The notes below the pieces were generated by a model. The model was not told the DNA's origin, made no database searches, and saw only the letters and a list, made by a program, of their open reading frames with translations. Positions 25,722-33,567 of a stretch of DNA of 34,377 bases are shown in pieces. The stretch lies in NCBI RefSeq assembly GCF_002295105.1, contig NZ_NSGH01000021.1:1-34377 (forward strand), read 5' to 3'. Numbering within the stretch: position 1 is the stretch's first letter; each line of letters starts with the position of its first letter. Position numbers and translations under genes: made by a program. The stretch comes from Salimicrobium humidisoli. GTDB lineage: Bacteria > Bacillota > Bacilli > Bacillales > Halobacillaceae.

Positions 25722-25750
25722 CTTATACATCACTGCTCCCTGCTGGTTAA
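25722..25750 (-). promoter_or_regulatory. Possible promoter of the GNAT gene
   Basis: Minus strand: TTAACC (25745-25750), 17-bp spacer, TATAAG (25722-25727) preceded by TG. This would give a leader of about 110 nt, in which I see no clear riboswitch. Confidence 0.4.
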
Positions 25751-25825
25751 ATGTTTTGTATACACTATTAAGTATAAACCATTTCCTCTCTGCCAAAAAC
25801 CAAAAAGAGAACATAAATTTTCTGA

Positions 25826-25847
25826 TAAATACAAAAATTTGTGTTTA
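25826..25847 (+). repeat. Inverted repeat (candidate operator) upstream of the SinI-like gene
   Basis: TAAATACAAA-AA-TTTGTGTTTA, two 10-bp arms with one mismatch and a 2-bp centre. It ends 19 bp before the TATAAT at 25867-25872 and therefore covers the -35 region of the SinI-like gene. A separate GTTCTCT heptamer (the SinR recognition word) occurs on the minus strand at 25806-25812. Confidence 0.4.
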
Positions 25848-25904
25848 TTTTGTCAGATAAAAGCGTTATAATGAAGTCATCCTATAGAGTGGGGTGTGAT
25901 TTAC

Positions 25905-26045
25905 TTGAATAAAAAACTGGATATGGAATGGGTGGAACTGATGCAGGAAGCCCGGAACCTCGGACTCTCACCGGAAGAAATCAGCAAATTTCTTAACACC
26001 GGCGGTCAGGAGGAATCACCTAAAAATATAACGGTGATCCAGTAA
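25905..26045 (+). CDS. SinI-family anti-repressor (SHIP domain) small protein
   Basis: A 46-residue protein starting at TTG 25905 behind GGGGTG (25891-25896). Residues 5-30 (LDMEWVELMQEARNLGLS..EEISKFL) closely follow the SinI dimerisation helix-turn-helix pair as I recall it from B. subtilis (LDQEWVELMVEAKEANIS..). SinI binds the biofilm repressor SinR through this segment and releases it from DNA. No DNA-binding HTH is present, so it would be an anti-repressor only. A perfect TATAAT lies at 25867-25872. There is no adjacent sinR; the next gene encodes an unrelated 100-residue protein. Confidence 0.8.
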   Translation: MNKKLDMEWVELMQEARNLGLSPEEISKFLNTGGQEESPKNITVIQ

Positions 26046-26126
26046 ATCTGACAATCAACAAGCACCCCCACTCTCCCTATACTAATTACTGAAGGTCTCC
26101 TATAATAATTATCAGGAGGTTTTTTT

Positions 26127-26429
26127 ATGAACGAAAAAGACGAATGGATCATACAGAAATATAAAGAAGAGGAGAAAATGATGATTTTGCTGTTTGCCCA
26201 GTGGTGTGTCGACCACGGGGAAAACGCAGTGGAAGTTTATCAGACGGCTTACCCTCATCAGGAAGTCAGTCCTCTTTTGACAGAGATGCTCAAAGATACG
26301 GTTCCCGCAAAAGAGTCGGAAGGCGTTCAGGAGGAACTTCTACTGGACGTCCTTTCCGCTTTCGGAAATGAGGAACTGGCGTTCACAGTAGCTGAAATCT
26401 CTTCTTCGAACGAAAAAAAGCGCCTCTGA
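26127..26429 (+). CDS. Small protein of unknown function
   Basis: A 100-residue soluble, acidic, helix-rich protein that I do not recognise. The N-terminal half is WIIQKYKEEEKMMILLFAQWCVDHG, likely one long helix; the C-terminal half is Glu-rich with a hydrophobic helix (LLLDVLSAFGNEELAFTVAEI). There is no signal peptide or metal motif. The ATG follows a perfect AGGAGG, and a TATAAT (26101-26106) lies just upstream with no clear -35, so it may have its own short-leader promoter or be read from the SinI-like gene 81 bp upstream, with no terminator between them. It converges with trpG and shares its terminator. Confidence 0.75.
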   Translation: MNEKDEWIIQKYKEEEKMMILLFAQWCVDHGENAVEVYQTAYPHQEVSPLLTEMLKDTVPAKESEGVQEELLLDVLSAFGNEELAFTVAEISSSNEKKRL

Positions 26430-26444
26430 AGCGAGGCGCTTTTT
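26413..26444. terminator. Bidirectional terminator shared by the 100-codon gene and the trp operon
   Basis: GCGCCTC and GAGGCGC form a perfect stem with a 6-nt loop, flanked by a 7-base A-run on the left and T-run on the right. It overlaps the stop of the plus-strand gene and touches the trpG stop on the minus strand. Confidence 0.85.
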
Positions 26445-27025
26445 CACATTTTCACCGCAGTATACGCTTGAAGCATATTTCTGACTAATCGTTTCCCCTC
26501 CACGGTGCCGATTGATTCAGGGTGAAACTGGACCCCCTCCAGAGGATAATCTCTATGCCTGATTCCCATCACTGTCCCTTCGGAAGTGGCAGCCGTAACA
26601 TCAAAACATGGCGGTAGTGTCGGCAGGTCCACTATAAGAGAATGGTAGCGCATTGCAGTCAAAGGCGTCGACAGACCTGCGAATACAGTGTGCCCGTCAT
26701 GATCGATTTCGGAAGCTTTCCCGTGCATCAGGCGGTCCGCACGGATTATCGAGCCCCCGAAGTAATAAGCAAGCGCCTGGTGACCGAGACACACTCCGAA
26801 TATAGGGATTTCTTTATGAAATATGCGGATGATCTCCTGAGTGCGCGGCATTTTTTCCGGGGATTGTGGTCCGGGCGAGAGAACTATAAGTTCGGGAACC
26901 AGCTCCCTGATTTCCTGCGGCGATACCTCCTCAGGGCGGCGAACCACCACTTCTGCTCCCAGTTCCCCGATGTATTGAACGAGATTATAAGTGAACGAAT
27001 CATAATGGTCGATCATGTAGATCAT
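26444..27025 (-). CDS. trpG: Aminodeoxychorismate/anthranilate synthase glutamine amidotransferase (TrpG/PabA)
   Basis: A class I glutamine amidotransferase that supplies ammonia to TrpE (anthranilate) and often also to PabB (aminodeoxychorismate, folate). The 193-residue protein has the catalytic triad Cys79 in FGVCLGHQ, His168 and Glu170 in QFHPES, and the oxyanion motif SPGPQSP (50-56). The ATG follows AGAGGAGC. It lies 36 bp after trpA in the same direction with no terminator between, so it is the seventh gene of the trp operon. In B. subtilis the corresponding gene is in the folate operon instead, so its regulation here may be different. Confidence 0.93.
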   Translation of the reverse strand: MIYMIDHYDSFTYNLVQYIGELGAEVVVRRPEEVSPQEIRELVPELIVLSPGPQSPEKMPRTQEIIRIFHKEIPIFGVCLGHQALAYYFGGSIIRADRLMHGKASEIDHDGHTVFAGLSTPLTAMRYHSLIVDLPTLPPCFDVTAATSEGTVMGIRHRDYPLEGVQFHPESIGTVEGKRLVRNMLQAYTAVKM

Positions 27026-27061
27026 CTCTGCTCTGCTCCTCTCTGCTAATTCTGAATACCG

Positions 27062-27868
27062 TTACCCGTGCACGAGTTTTCGCAATTCTTCCGAAAACTG
27101 TTCCAACCCTCTTTTTTCGTCTGTATTTTTCTCTGTTTCCACACTGGCCTCAATCATCTTCACTATTTTACTTCCTATAATGTACCCGTCTGCATGTTTC
27201 TTCATCAGCTCCACCTGATCATACGAGGAGATACCGAAGCCGACCGCCACGGGAACACTACTGTATTCTTTCACTTTTTCTATAAAAGCAAGTGTTTCGG
27301 GAGCTATCTCTTTCCTCTCCCCCGTAACACCCAGGCTGGATACACAATAAAGAAAACCGCGGGCCTGCTCCGCTATTCTTTTGATTCTCGCTTCGGAAGT
27401 AGGAGCCACAAGCGAAATAAGTTCTATGTTCTTCTGCTTAGTTCGCTCGTTCAGGTCTTCACTTTCTTCGAGAGGAAGATCCGGGATAAGCAGTCCTTCC
27501 ACTCCGTTTTGCTCAAGAGCTTCTATAAACTTATCGTGGCCGTATTGAAGTACGGGATTGTAGTACGTAAAGATGACGACCGGGATGGATACTCCCGCTT
27601 TTCTCAGTGTCGGAACCATCTCCACTGCTTTTTTCAAAGACATCCCCGCATCAAGCGCCCGTTTGGCCGCTTTTTGAATGACTGGTCCATCCGCCAGAGG
27701 GTCGGAATATGGGACCCCAAGCTCCAGTACATCCGCTCCTTCTTCCTGAAGGCGGAGTGCATATTGGACGGTTTTATCCGGATGAGGATCACCCGCAACT
27801 ATAAAAGGGATGAACAGGTCTTTCTCCCTGGTCAGCTTTCCCTGAAACATCGTCCTCTGAGTCATCAT
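27062..27868 (-). CDS. trpA: Tryptophan synthase alpha subunit
   Basis: Cleaves indole-3-glycerol phosphate to indole, which is channelled to TrpB. The 268-residue TIM barrel has the catalytic Glu in [15 protein letters not shown] and Asp in [10 protein letters not shown], and the phosphate-binding GFGIS. Two consecutive ATGs overlap the trpB stop (ATGATGA-type junction), and a GGAGG lies upstream in trpB, so translation is coupled to trpB. Confidence 0.97.
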   Translation of the reverse strand: MMTQRTMFQGKLTREKDLFIPFIVAGDPHPDKTVQYALRLQEEGADVLELGVPYSDPLADGPVIQKAAKRALDAGMSLKKAVEMVPTLRKAGVSIPVVIFTYYNPVLQYGHDKFIEALEQNGVEGLLIPDLPLEESEDLNERTKQKNIELISLVAPTSEARIKRIAEQARGFLYCVSSLGVTGERKEIAPETLAFIEKVKEYSSVPVAVGFGISSYDQVELMKKHADGYIIGSKIVKMIEASVETEKNTDEKRGLEQFSEELRKLVHG

Positions 27869-29052
27869 TGCAGTCCCTCCTCCGTAAAATGTTCCATAAG
27901 CGTCGCCATGTCTTTATCTCCCCGGCCGGAGACATTGATAACGATAGTCTCTTCCACGGACATCTCCTTCGCTTCCTTTATCGCCTGGGCGACTGCGTGA
28001 GCGGATTCGATCGCAGGAATGATACCTTCAGCCCGGGAGAGCTGCTTCACTGCTCCGAGAGCCTCTTCATCGGTGATCGATTCATACCGGACCCGCTTCG
28101 TTCTGAAAAGATTTGCATGCTCCGGACCGATCCCCGGATAATCGAGGCCCGCTGAAATGGAATACGGCTCTGTAATCTGTCCATTCTCATCCTGCATCAG
28201 ATAAGTGAGAGACCCGTGGATCACTCCGGGTGTTCCTTTTGTAAGAGTGGCCGCGTGTTCCGAAGTATTTATCCCTTTTCCGGCAGCTTCAATACCGATG
28301 AGTTCCACGTCTTCCTCCAAATACGGATAAAACATACCGATGGCGTTACTTCCGCCTCCGACACATGCATAAATCCTGTCAGCTTTCCGTGTCATCTGCT
28401 CTTTCGTCTCATCACCGATAATACGCTGGAAATTCCTCACCATTCTCGGATAAGGGTGAGGCCCGACGACGGAACCGATCAGATAGAAATGGTCGTCACA
28501 GTTCGCCACCCAGTAGCGGATCGCTTCGTTTGTAGCGTCTTTTAATGTACCGTTCCCGCTTGAAACAGGAACCACTTCCGCACCGAGAAGTTTCATCCGG
28601 AACACGTTCAGTTCCTGTCTCCGGATATCCTCTTCCCCCATAAATACCTTGCAGGTAAGTCCGAGCTTTGCCGCTACGGTCGCAGAGGCGACACCATGCT
28701 GCCCTGCCCCGGTCTCAGCTATGATTTTATCTTTACCCATACGTTTGGCCAGAAGAGCCTGACCGAGAGCGTTATTCAATTTATGTGCTCCTGTGTGAAG
28801 AAGGTCTTCCCGCTTCAGGTAAATATGGGCGCCTCCCAGTTCAGCGGTCAGTTTATCCGCATACGTCAGCGGAGTCGGACGGCCGGCATATTCTTTCAGA
28901 TCGTGTTCATACTGTTTCAGGAAAGTCTCGTCTTCCATCGCTTCATCAAGCGCGGATTCCAGTTCCTCCAGCGGCGCCATCAGCGTTTCCGGCACGTATT
29001 TTCCGCCAAAGTCCCCGAATCTCCCTTTAAGATTTGGCAAATTTGTAAGCAT
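27865..29052 (-). CDS. trpB: Tryptophan synthase beta subunit
   Basis: Condenses indole with serine to make tryptophan using PLP. The 395-residue protein has the PLP-binding lysine in [13 protein letters not shown] (about residues 82-94), the GAGQHG loop (carboxylate binding) and the phosphate-binding GGGSNAIG. The ATG follows GAGGTGA and overlaps the end of trpF by 26 bp. It forms the alpha2beta2 complex with the trpA product encoded next. Confidence 0.98.
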   Translation of the reverse strand: MLTNLPNLKGRFGDFGGKYVPETLMAPLEELESALDEAMEDETFLKQYEHDLKEYAGRPTPLTYADKLTAELGGAHIYLKREDLLHTGAHKLNNALGQALLAKRMGKDKIIAETGAGQHGVASATVAAKLGLTCKVFMGEEDIRRQELNVFRMKLLGAEVVPVSSGNGTLKDATNEAIRYWVANCDDHFYLIGSVVGPHPYPRMVRNFQRIIGDETKEQMTRKADRIYACVGGGSNAIGMFYPYLEEDVELIGIEAAGKGINTSEHAATLTKGTPGVIHGSLTYLMQDENGQITEPYSISAGLDYPGIGPEHANLFRTKRVRYESITDEEALGAVKQLSRAEGIIPAIESAHAVAQAIKEAKEMSVEETIVINVSGRGDKDMATLMEHFTEEGLQ

Positions 29053-29686
29053 GACCCGTCACCTCTTTCGTAATCACCTGAATTTTATGGAAATCCTTAC
29101 GTCCGTCTGTTTCAATTCCGCTTGAAATGTCTACGCCTTCCGGAGAGTAAGTCATCAATTCTTTAATATTTTCGGGAGTAATACCTCCCGCCATCAGACA
29201 CGGCACATTCTGACTGTTCGCTTCCTGCTGATAAGCAGGGATGGCTTCCCAGTCGAAGCTGACGCCCGTGCCGCCGTGTGCTCCCTTCACTTTGGAATCC
29301 ACAACGAAGCCTTCAGCCACCCCGCTGAACAGCTTCATCGTCGCCAGACCGTCCTTCTGGTGAGGGATAGCTTTCCATACGGGCATAGGAAAAGTTTCCT
29401 TGATTTTCAGGAGTTCCGAAACCGTCTCGTTACCGTGCAGTTGTATAACATCGAGAGGTACAAATCTCAGCACTTCATCAATTTCATCTACAGTCGGATT
29501 AACGAATACGCCTACCAGTTTTTGCGCAGGTCTGATGCGTTTAATCCAGCTGCCCGCTTTCTCAGGAAGAACGTACCTTCCCGCCGACTTCACAAAGATA
29601 AAGCCTAAATGGGTAGCAGGCGAAAATGCCCCCTTTTCCACATCAGCCTCACGCTGGTTTCCGCAAAGTTTAATAAGTGGTTCCAT
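29027..29686 (-). CDS. trpF: Phosphoribosylanthranilate isomerase
   Basis: Performs the Amadori rearrangement of phosphoribosylanthranilate to CdRP. The 219-residue TIM barrel has the catalytic Cys in KLCGNQ (residues 6-11) and the Asp in FVVDSK. Phosphate-binding GGITPEN and DISSGIET motifs are also present. AAGGAGGAGAGATA precedes the ATG, which overlaps the trpC stop by 1 bp (TAATG). Confidence 0.95.
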   Translation of the reverse strand: MEPLIKLCGNQREADVEKGAFSPATHLGFIFVKSAGRYVLPEKAGSWIKRIRPAQKLVGVFVNPTVDEIDEVLRFVPLDVIQLHGNETVSELLKIKETFPMPVWKAIPHQKDGLATMKLFSGVAEGFVVDSKVKGAHGGTGVSFDWEAIPAYQQEANSQNVPCLMAGGITPENIKELMTYSPEGVDISSGIETDGRKDFHKIQVITKEVTGHAYKFAKS

Positions 29687-30441
29687 TATCTCTCCTCCTT
29701 CAGCAGCTCTCGCACCGCTTCTTCCACATTTGACTGTCTCATTAACGACTCACCTACAAGGACCGCTCCCGCTCCGGCTTTCTTCACCTCGGCTACGTGT
29801 TCGCTCGTATAGATTCCGCTTTCGGATACGAGAAAAGAATTTTCAGGTACCGATTCGGCAATGGCAGCTGTGTGCGTCAGGCTCGTATGGAACGTGTTCA
29901 GATCACGATTGTTGATACCGAGTACTGCAGGCGTGAAAACGTCCAGAATATCGTGAAGTGTCTTTAAAGCATGCACTTCGACCAGCACTTCCATGCCGAG
30001 ACTGTGCGCTTCATCATACAGCTTTTTCAACTGTCCCACATCCAGCGCTTCCCCGATCAGCAGGATAGCATCTGCTCCTAATCGGCGGCTCTCCTGAACC
30101 TGGAGCGAGTCGATGATGAAGTCCTTTCTCATTACGGGCAGGGACACGTGCTGTTTAATCGCTGTGAGATATTCAGGGTTCCCCTGAAAAAAGGTTTGAT
30201 CGGTCAATACGGATATAGCACGGGCTCCGCCTGCTTCATAAGCTTCCGCTATAGCCACAGGGTCGAAATCTTCGCGTATTACTCCTTTGGAAGGAGACGC
30301 TTTTTTAACTTCGGCGATCAGTCCGGCCGATCCTCCCTTCTTCAGGGAATCAGCGAACGGCACACACGGTTCTCCCTCACGTTCCGGAAGGGTGAGCCTG
30401 CTGATTTCTTCTCTTTTCACTTCCAGAATCTTATTCAGCAT
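29686..30441 (-). CDS. trpC: Indole-3-glycerol-phosphate synthase
   Basis: Closes the indole ring from CdRP with loss of carbon dioxide and water. The 251-residue TIM barrel starts MLNKILEVKREEI. It has the catalytic Lys motif AEVKKASPSKG (about residues 47-57), the Glu/Lys residues of MRKDFIID, and the GINNRDL and SESGI motifs. I chose ATG 30441 rather than the upstream frame start at 30471, since it matches family N-termini and follows GCAGGAGGG. It overlaps trpD by 11 bp. Confidence 0.95.
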   Translation of the reverse strand: MLNKILEVKREEISRLTLPEREGEPCVPFADSLKKGGSAGLIAEVKKASPSKGVIREDFDPVAIAEAYEAGGARAISVLTDQTFFQGNPEYLTAIKQHVSLPVMRKDFIIDSLQVQESRRLGADAILLIGEALDVGQLKKLYDEAHSLGMEVLVEVHALKTLHDILDVFTPAVLGINNRDLNTFHTSLTHTAAIAESVPENSFLVSESGIYTSEHVAEVKKAGAGAVLVGESLMRQSNVEEAVRELLKEER

Positions 30442-31450
30442 AACTGCTCTTCCCTCCTGCCAGGTGTTCATAGAACTGTTCTACTTTTTGACCGGCAATC
30501 GCTTCCTTCACCTGTGTTACTCCGTCGGCAATGGTTTCAGCTCCTCCGGCAACGTAAACGCCGGCGCCGGCATTCATTACGGCAATAGCCTGAGCGGCTT
30601 CCGGCGCAGAACCTTTCAACACGTTCCGGATTAAACCGGCGCTTTCATCCGATGATGCAATCTGAACATCTTCAATCGGAAAAGTACTGTAACCGAAATC
30701 TGCGGGATGGACTGTGAATCTGGTTATTTCGTTATTTTTAAGTTCCACCACGTCCGTCGTACCGGTAATGGTAATCTCATCAAGACCATCCTGCCCTGTT
30801 ACGAACAGTACGTGTTCCGACCCTAATTGTTTAAGGGCTTCTGCCATCTTTTCGGCATACGACGTATCATACACCCCTATCAGCTGTCTTTTCGCATTTG
30901 CAGGGTTGCTCATCGGGCCGAGCAGATTGAATACCGTGCGGAATCCCAGTTCTTCCCGGGCTTTCGCTGCGTGCTTCATCGCAGGATGATAAACCGGGGC
31001 GTACAGAAACGTCAGACCTTGAGCCCGGAGCGCTTCCGCTCCCTCATCCGGAGTGGAGTCCACCCTGATACCGAGAGTTTCTATAACATCCGCGCTTCCG
31101 CTCGTGGAGGACACTTTACGATTTCCATGTTTTGCGACTTTAACCCCCATCCCGGCCAAAATAATCGAGACGGCAGTCGAAATATTGTAAGTGGATGCAC
31201 CATCGCCTCCCGTACCGCACGTATCCACGAAATCGGAATCGGACATCGGAAATTCTTTCATGTGTTCTCTCATCGCTTTGACGAATCCTGTGATTTCACT
31301 TGAAGTTTCTCCCCGATATTTCATAAGGCTGAGAAGACCGGCCAGCTGGGCCGTGGTCACTTCCCCGTTCATTATCGAATGCATCAGCTCATAAGCTTCA
31401 TGTTCAGAAAAAACTTTACCTTCCAGGGTGTCGTTCAAAAATTTGTTCAT
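30431..31450 (-). CDS. trpD: Anthranilate phosphoribosyltransferase
   Basis: Transfers phosphoribose from PRPP to anthranilate. The 339-residue protein has the PRPP-binding glycine-rich loop DTCGTGGDGAST (about residues 77-88), KHGNRKVSSTSGSAD (about 106-120) and the anthranilate-site HPAMKHAA/R segment. It overlaps trpE by 4 bp (ATGA), so translation is coupled. TrpG is not fused to it and is encoded separately at the operon end. Confidence 0.97.
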   Translation of the reverse strand: MNKFLNDTLEGKVFSEHEAYELMHSIMNGEVTTAQLAGLLSLMKYRGETSSEITGFVKAMREHMKEFPMSDSDFVDTCGTGGDGASTYNISTAVSIILAGMGVKVAKHGNRKVSSTSGSADVIETLGIRVDSTPDEGAEALRAQGLTFLYAPVYHPAMKHAAKAREELGFRTVFNLLGPMSNPANAKRQLIGVYDTSYAEKMAEALKQLGSEHVLFVTGQDGLDEITITGTTDVVELKNNEITRFTVHPADFGYSTFPIEDVQIASSDESAGLIRNVLKGSAPEAAQAIAVMNAGAGVYVAGGAETIADGVTQVKEAIAGQKVEQFYEHLAGGKSSYAE

Positions 31451-32934
31451 TGCTTCTCCGCTCCTTCTCTTCTCGTCTCAAATGCCTGCTCTGCTACAGC
31501 CAGCGCATATTTCAACGCACTCGCTTTCTTCACTGTTTCCTCATACTCCCCTTCAGGATCCGAATCGGCCACGACTCCAGCTCCGGCCTGGATAAAGACC
31601 TGCTGACCGATTTTCGCCATCGTCCGGATGGCAATACAGGAGTCCAGGTCTCCGTCAAGACCCAGATATACCACTCCGCCCCCGTACACGTGTCGGGGGG
31701 AAGGTTCCAGTTCACGCAGAATCTGCATTGCTCTTACTTTCGGCGCTCCTGAAAGTGTCCCTGCCGGAAATGCGGCTGTTAAAGCATCGATAGAGGAAAT
31801 ATCCTCTCTTATCTCTCCTGTAACTTTACTGATGATATGCATTACTTTTGCAAAAAGTCCGATCGTCATATAGTCATGGACATCCACTGTTCCGTATTTA
31901 GCTACCCGTCCGACATCATTCCTGGCAAGATCCACGAGCATGCGGTGTTCTGCCTGCTCTTTCTCATCCGCCAGAAGATCGGCTGCCAGCTCTTTATCCT
32001 CCTCTTCCGTTTCGCCTCGCTTTCTCGTCCCGGCGATAGGATGGATTTCCAGCTGGCCTTTTTCCACACGCAGTAACCTTTCCGGTGAGCTGCCTATTAT
32101 TTCCATGTGGGGGAAGTTCAAATAAAACATGTACGGGGAAGGGTTCACTTTTCTGAGGACCCGGTACAGTTCAAAGCCCGAACGTGTCGTTTCAGCCTGG
32201 AAACGCTGGGAAAGCACTGCCTGAAATATATCGCCCGCTTCAATATACTCCTTGATAGTACGTACACTTTCGAGGTATCTGTCTTTTGTAAAATTACTTG
32301 TCAGAGTCATTTCCGCCGGACGGATGTTTTCATCAATAAGGAAGTCCGGAAACACACTTCCTTTCACAATCGACCGTTTCACCTCATTAATGCGTTCGCA
32401 GGTGTTTCGATAGGAAGATTCAGGGAACTTCCCGTCCGCAAAAGAAATGACCGTCGTTTTTTCGGTACGGTGTTCATGAGCAATAATGGTGCGACAGAAC
32501 ACAAAATGATAGTTTTCCTGATCTTCATTAACGGGAGGCACAGGTTCAAAATCAGAAACTGCATCGTAGGATATATATCCTACGCACCCTCCCTTGAACG
32601 GAAGAGGCGTCTCCGGAATCTTGATCTGAAGAAATTCATAAAGACCTTCATACGCTTCTTCAAGCGATGCGTATGCGGAAGTTTCTTTTGTTTCCAGAGT
32701 TTTTACGAAAAATCGCCCTTTTTCCTGAAAAATAGTATAGGCGGGGTCGAGGCCTATAAAGGAGTAGTTGGACCACTCCGACTCCCTGTCTCCACTTTCA
32801 AGCATGTAGACCGCTTCTTTTTCAAGAGACGCAAACATGTGAATCGGAGTGATAGTGTCGGTCGTGAATGTCTCCATCACAGGAATAGTAAGATAATGAT
32901 CAGAATCTTTTCGGAAGGATTCATAAGTAGTCAA
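31447..32934 (-). CDS. trpE: Anthranilate synthase component I
   Basis: Makes anthranilate from chorismate, with ammonia from TrpG. The 495-residue protein has the N-terminal feedback motif LESGDRESEWSNYSF (tryptophan binding) and the chorismate-binding C-terminal domain with DIFQAVLSQRF, NPSPYMFYL, IAGTRKRG and the FPAGTLSGAPKVRA signature. I chose TTG 32934, spaced 8 nt from GGAGAGG (32943-32949); the GTG at 32943 abuts that site and cannot use it. The ribosome binding site lies in a 7-bp hairpin that is part of the leader switch described separately. Confidence 0.94.
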   Translation of the reverse strand: MTTYESFRKDSDHYLTIPVMETFTTDTITPIHMFASLEKEAVYMLESGDRESEWSNYSFIGLDPAYTIFQEKGRFFVKTLETKETSAYASLEEAYEGLYEFLQIKIPETPLPFKGGCVGYISYDAVSDFEPVPPVNEDQENYHFVFCRTIIAHEHRTEKTTVISFADGKFPESSYRNTCERINEVKRSIVKGSVFPDFLIDENIRPAEMTLTSNFTKDRYLESVRTIKEYIEAGDIFQAVLSQRFQAETTRSGFELYRVLRKVNPSPYMFYLNFPHMEIIGSSPERLLRVEKGQLEIHPIAGTRKRGETEEEDKELAADLLADEKEQAEHRMLVDLARNDVGRVAKYGTVDVHDYMTIGLFAKVMHIISKVTGEIREDISSIDALTAAFPAGTLSGAPKVRAMQILRELEPSPRHVYGGGVVYLGLDGDLDSCIAIRTMAKIGQQVFIQAGAGVVADSDPEGEYEETVKKASALKYALAVAEQAFETRREGAEKQ

Positions 32935-32942
32935 GTGGCTCA

Positions 32943-33117
32943 CCTCTCCATAGTTGCAGAATGGAGAATGAGATTATGAAGAATGTAAGAGAGTGGTGGT
33001 GCAGGGGATATGACGCAGCCCTCAGACAGCTCCTTACGTCCGTCTTTATCTGCGTTCTCTCGGCTCACCTGAATTCTCAGCTCAACTGCTCTCATTCTCG
33101 ACTTTATAATGTAACTT
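32943..33117 (-). promoter_or_regulatory. trp leader: candidate TRAP-binding repeats and trpE RBS-sequestering hairpin
   Basis: Minus-strand RNA, 5' to 3': triplet repeats between 33099 and 33050 read GAG-N3-GAG-N2-CAG-N2-GAG-N2-GAG-N4-CAG-N2-GAG-N2-GAG-N6-CAG, close to the (G/U)AG-N2-3 pattern bound by the TRAP 11-mer. The segment GAGAATGAGA (33090-33099) is perfectly complementary to TCTCATTCTC (32964-32973). That CU-rich segment overlaps TCTCCAT (32961-32967), which can pair with ATGGAGA (32945-32951) and bury the trpE GGAGAGG. The two pairings exclude each other. A hairpin ACGCAG...CTGCGT lies between them. No intrinsic terminator with a T-run is visible, so control is probably translational. 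Confidence 0.65.
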
Positions 33118-33123
33118 TCGAAT

Positions 33124-33152
33124 AGTTTATAAAATTCAGAACTGAAAGTCAA
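33124..33152 (-). promoter_or_regulatory. Sigma-A promoter of the trp operon
   Basis: Minus strand: TTGACT (33147-33152), 17-bp spacer, TAAACT (33124-33129). The start would lie near 33117, about 18 nt before the first GAG repeat and 180 nt before the trpE start. Confidence 0.65.
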
Positions 33153-33219
33153 CCTTATAGGCAGGTTTCCCTCTGTTCTTCAGGATACGTCACTTCATTC
33201 AGAACCGATAATCACCACG

Positions 33220-33420
33220 TCAGGGTGTCGGTTCTTCATCACGTTCCACTTCCACGGTTTTAAGATTGCCTACTTCATCAAAATCAATATAAAGAAATTC
33301 TCCGGGCACTGCAAAAGCTTCCAGCCTTTCACGAAGTACCAGCAGCTCATCAGTTTCTTCCCTCTCCTGAACGAGGACGGCGAATTCCTGCTGGAATCGG
33401 GCAAGTTTGTAACGGTTCAT
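33220..33420 (-). CDS. Small protein of unknown function
   Basis: A 66-residue acidic soluble protein that I do not recognise. The first 45 residues look helical and charged (RFQQEFAVLVQEREETDELLVLRERLE), followed by a short beta-like tail (FLYIDFDEVGNLKTVEVE). The ATG follows AAGGAAGGAGCGG at good spacing, which is the main support for a real gene. An 8-bp hairpin AGAACCGA/TCGGTTCT (33201-33235) spans its stop codon but lacks a T-run. It is divergent from bshB2 and lies upstream of the trp promoter in the same direction. Confidence 0.7.
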   Translation of the reverse strand: MNRYKLARFQQEFAVLVQEREETDELLVLRERLEAFAVPGEFLYIDFDEVGNLKTVEVERDEEPTP

Positions 33421-33567
33421 TGTACCGCTCCTTCCTTTTTTCTGAAAATACCCTTTTATCCCGTAATCTAAACAAACGTGCTTTCTCCAAAGAATCCATT
33501 TAAGCAGATGAATTTATATTTCTTTAAACTTCTATCATAATGAATATAGCTAAAGGAGGAAGTCTGT

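Noticed and set aside
28216-28545. Plus-strand open frames across the trp operon and argGH
   Set aside because: Shadows of the real minus-strand genes caused by their codon pattern; none has a good start or known domain.
33005-33056. Hairpin ACGCAG...CTGCGT in the trp leader as a transcription attenuator
   Set aside because: The sequence after it (CATATCCCCTGC) has no T-run, so it cannot be a normal intrinsic terminator.
33201-33235. Hairpin AGAACCGA/TCGGTTCT as a terminator of the 66-codon gene
   Set aside because: No T-run follows on either strand, and it spans the stop codon; kept only as a remark.
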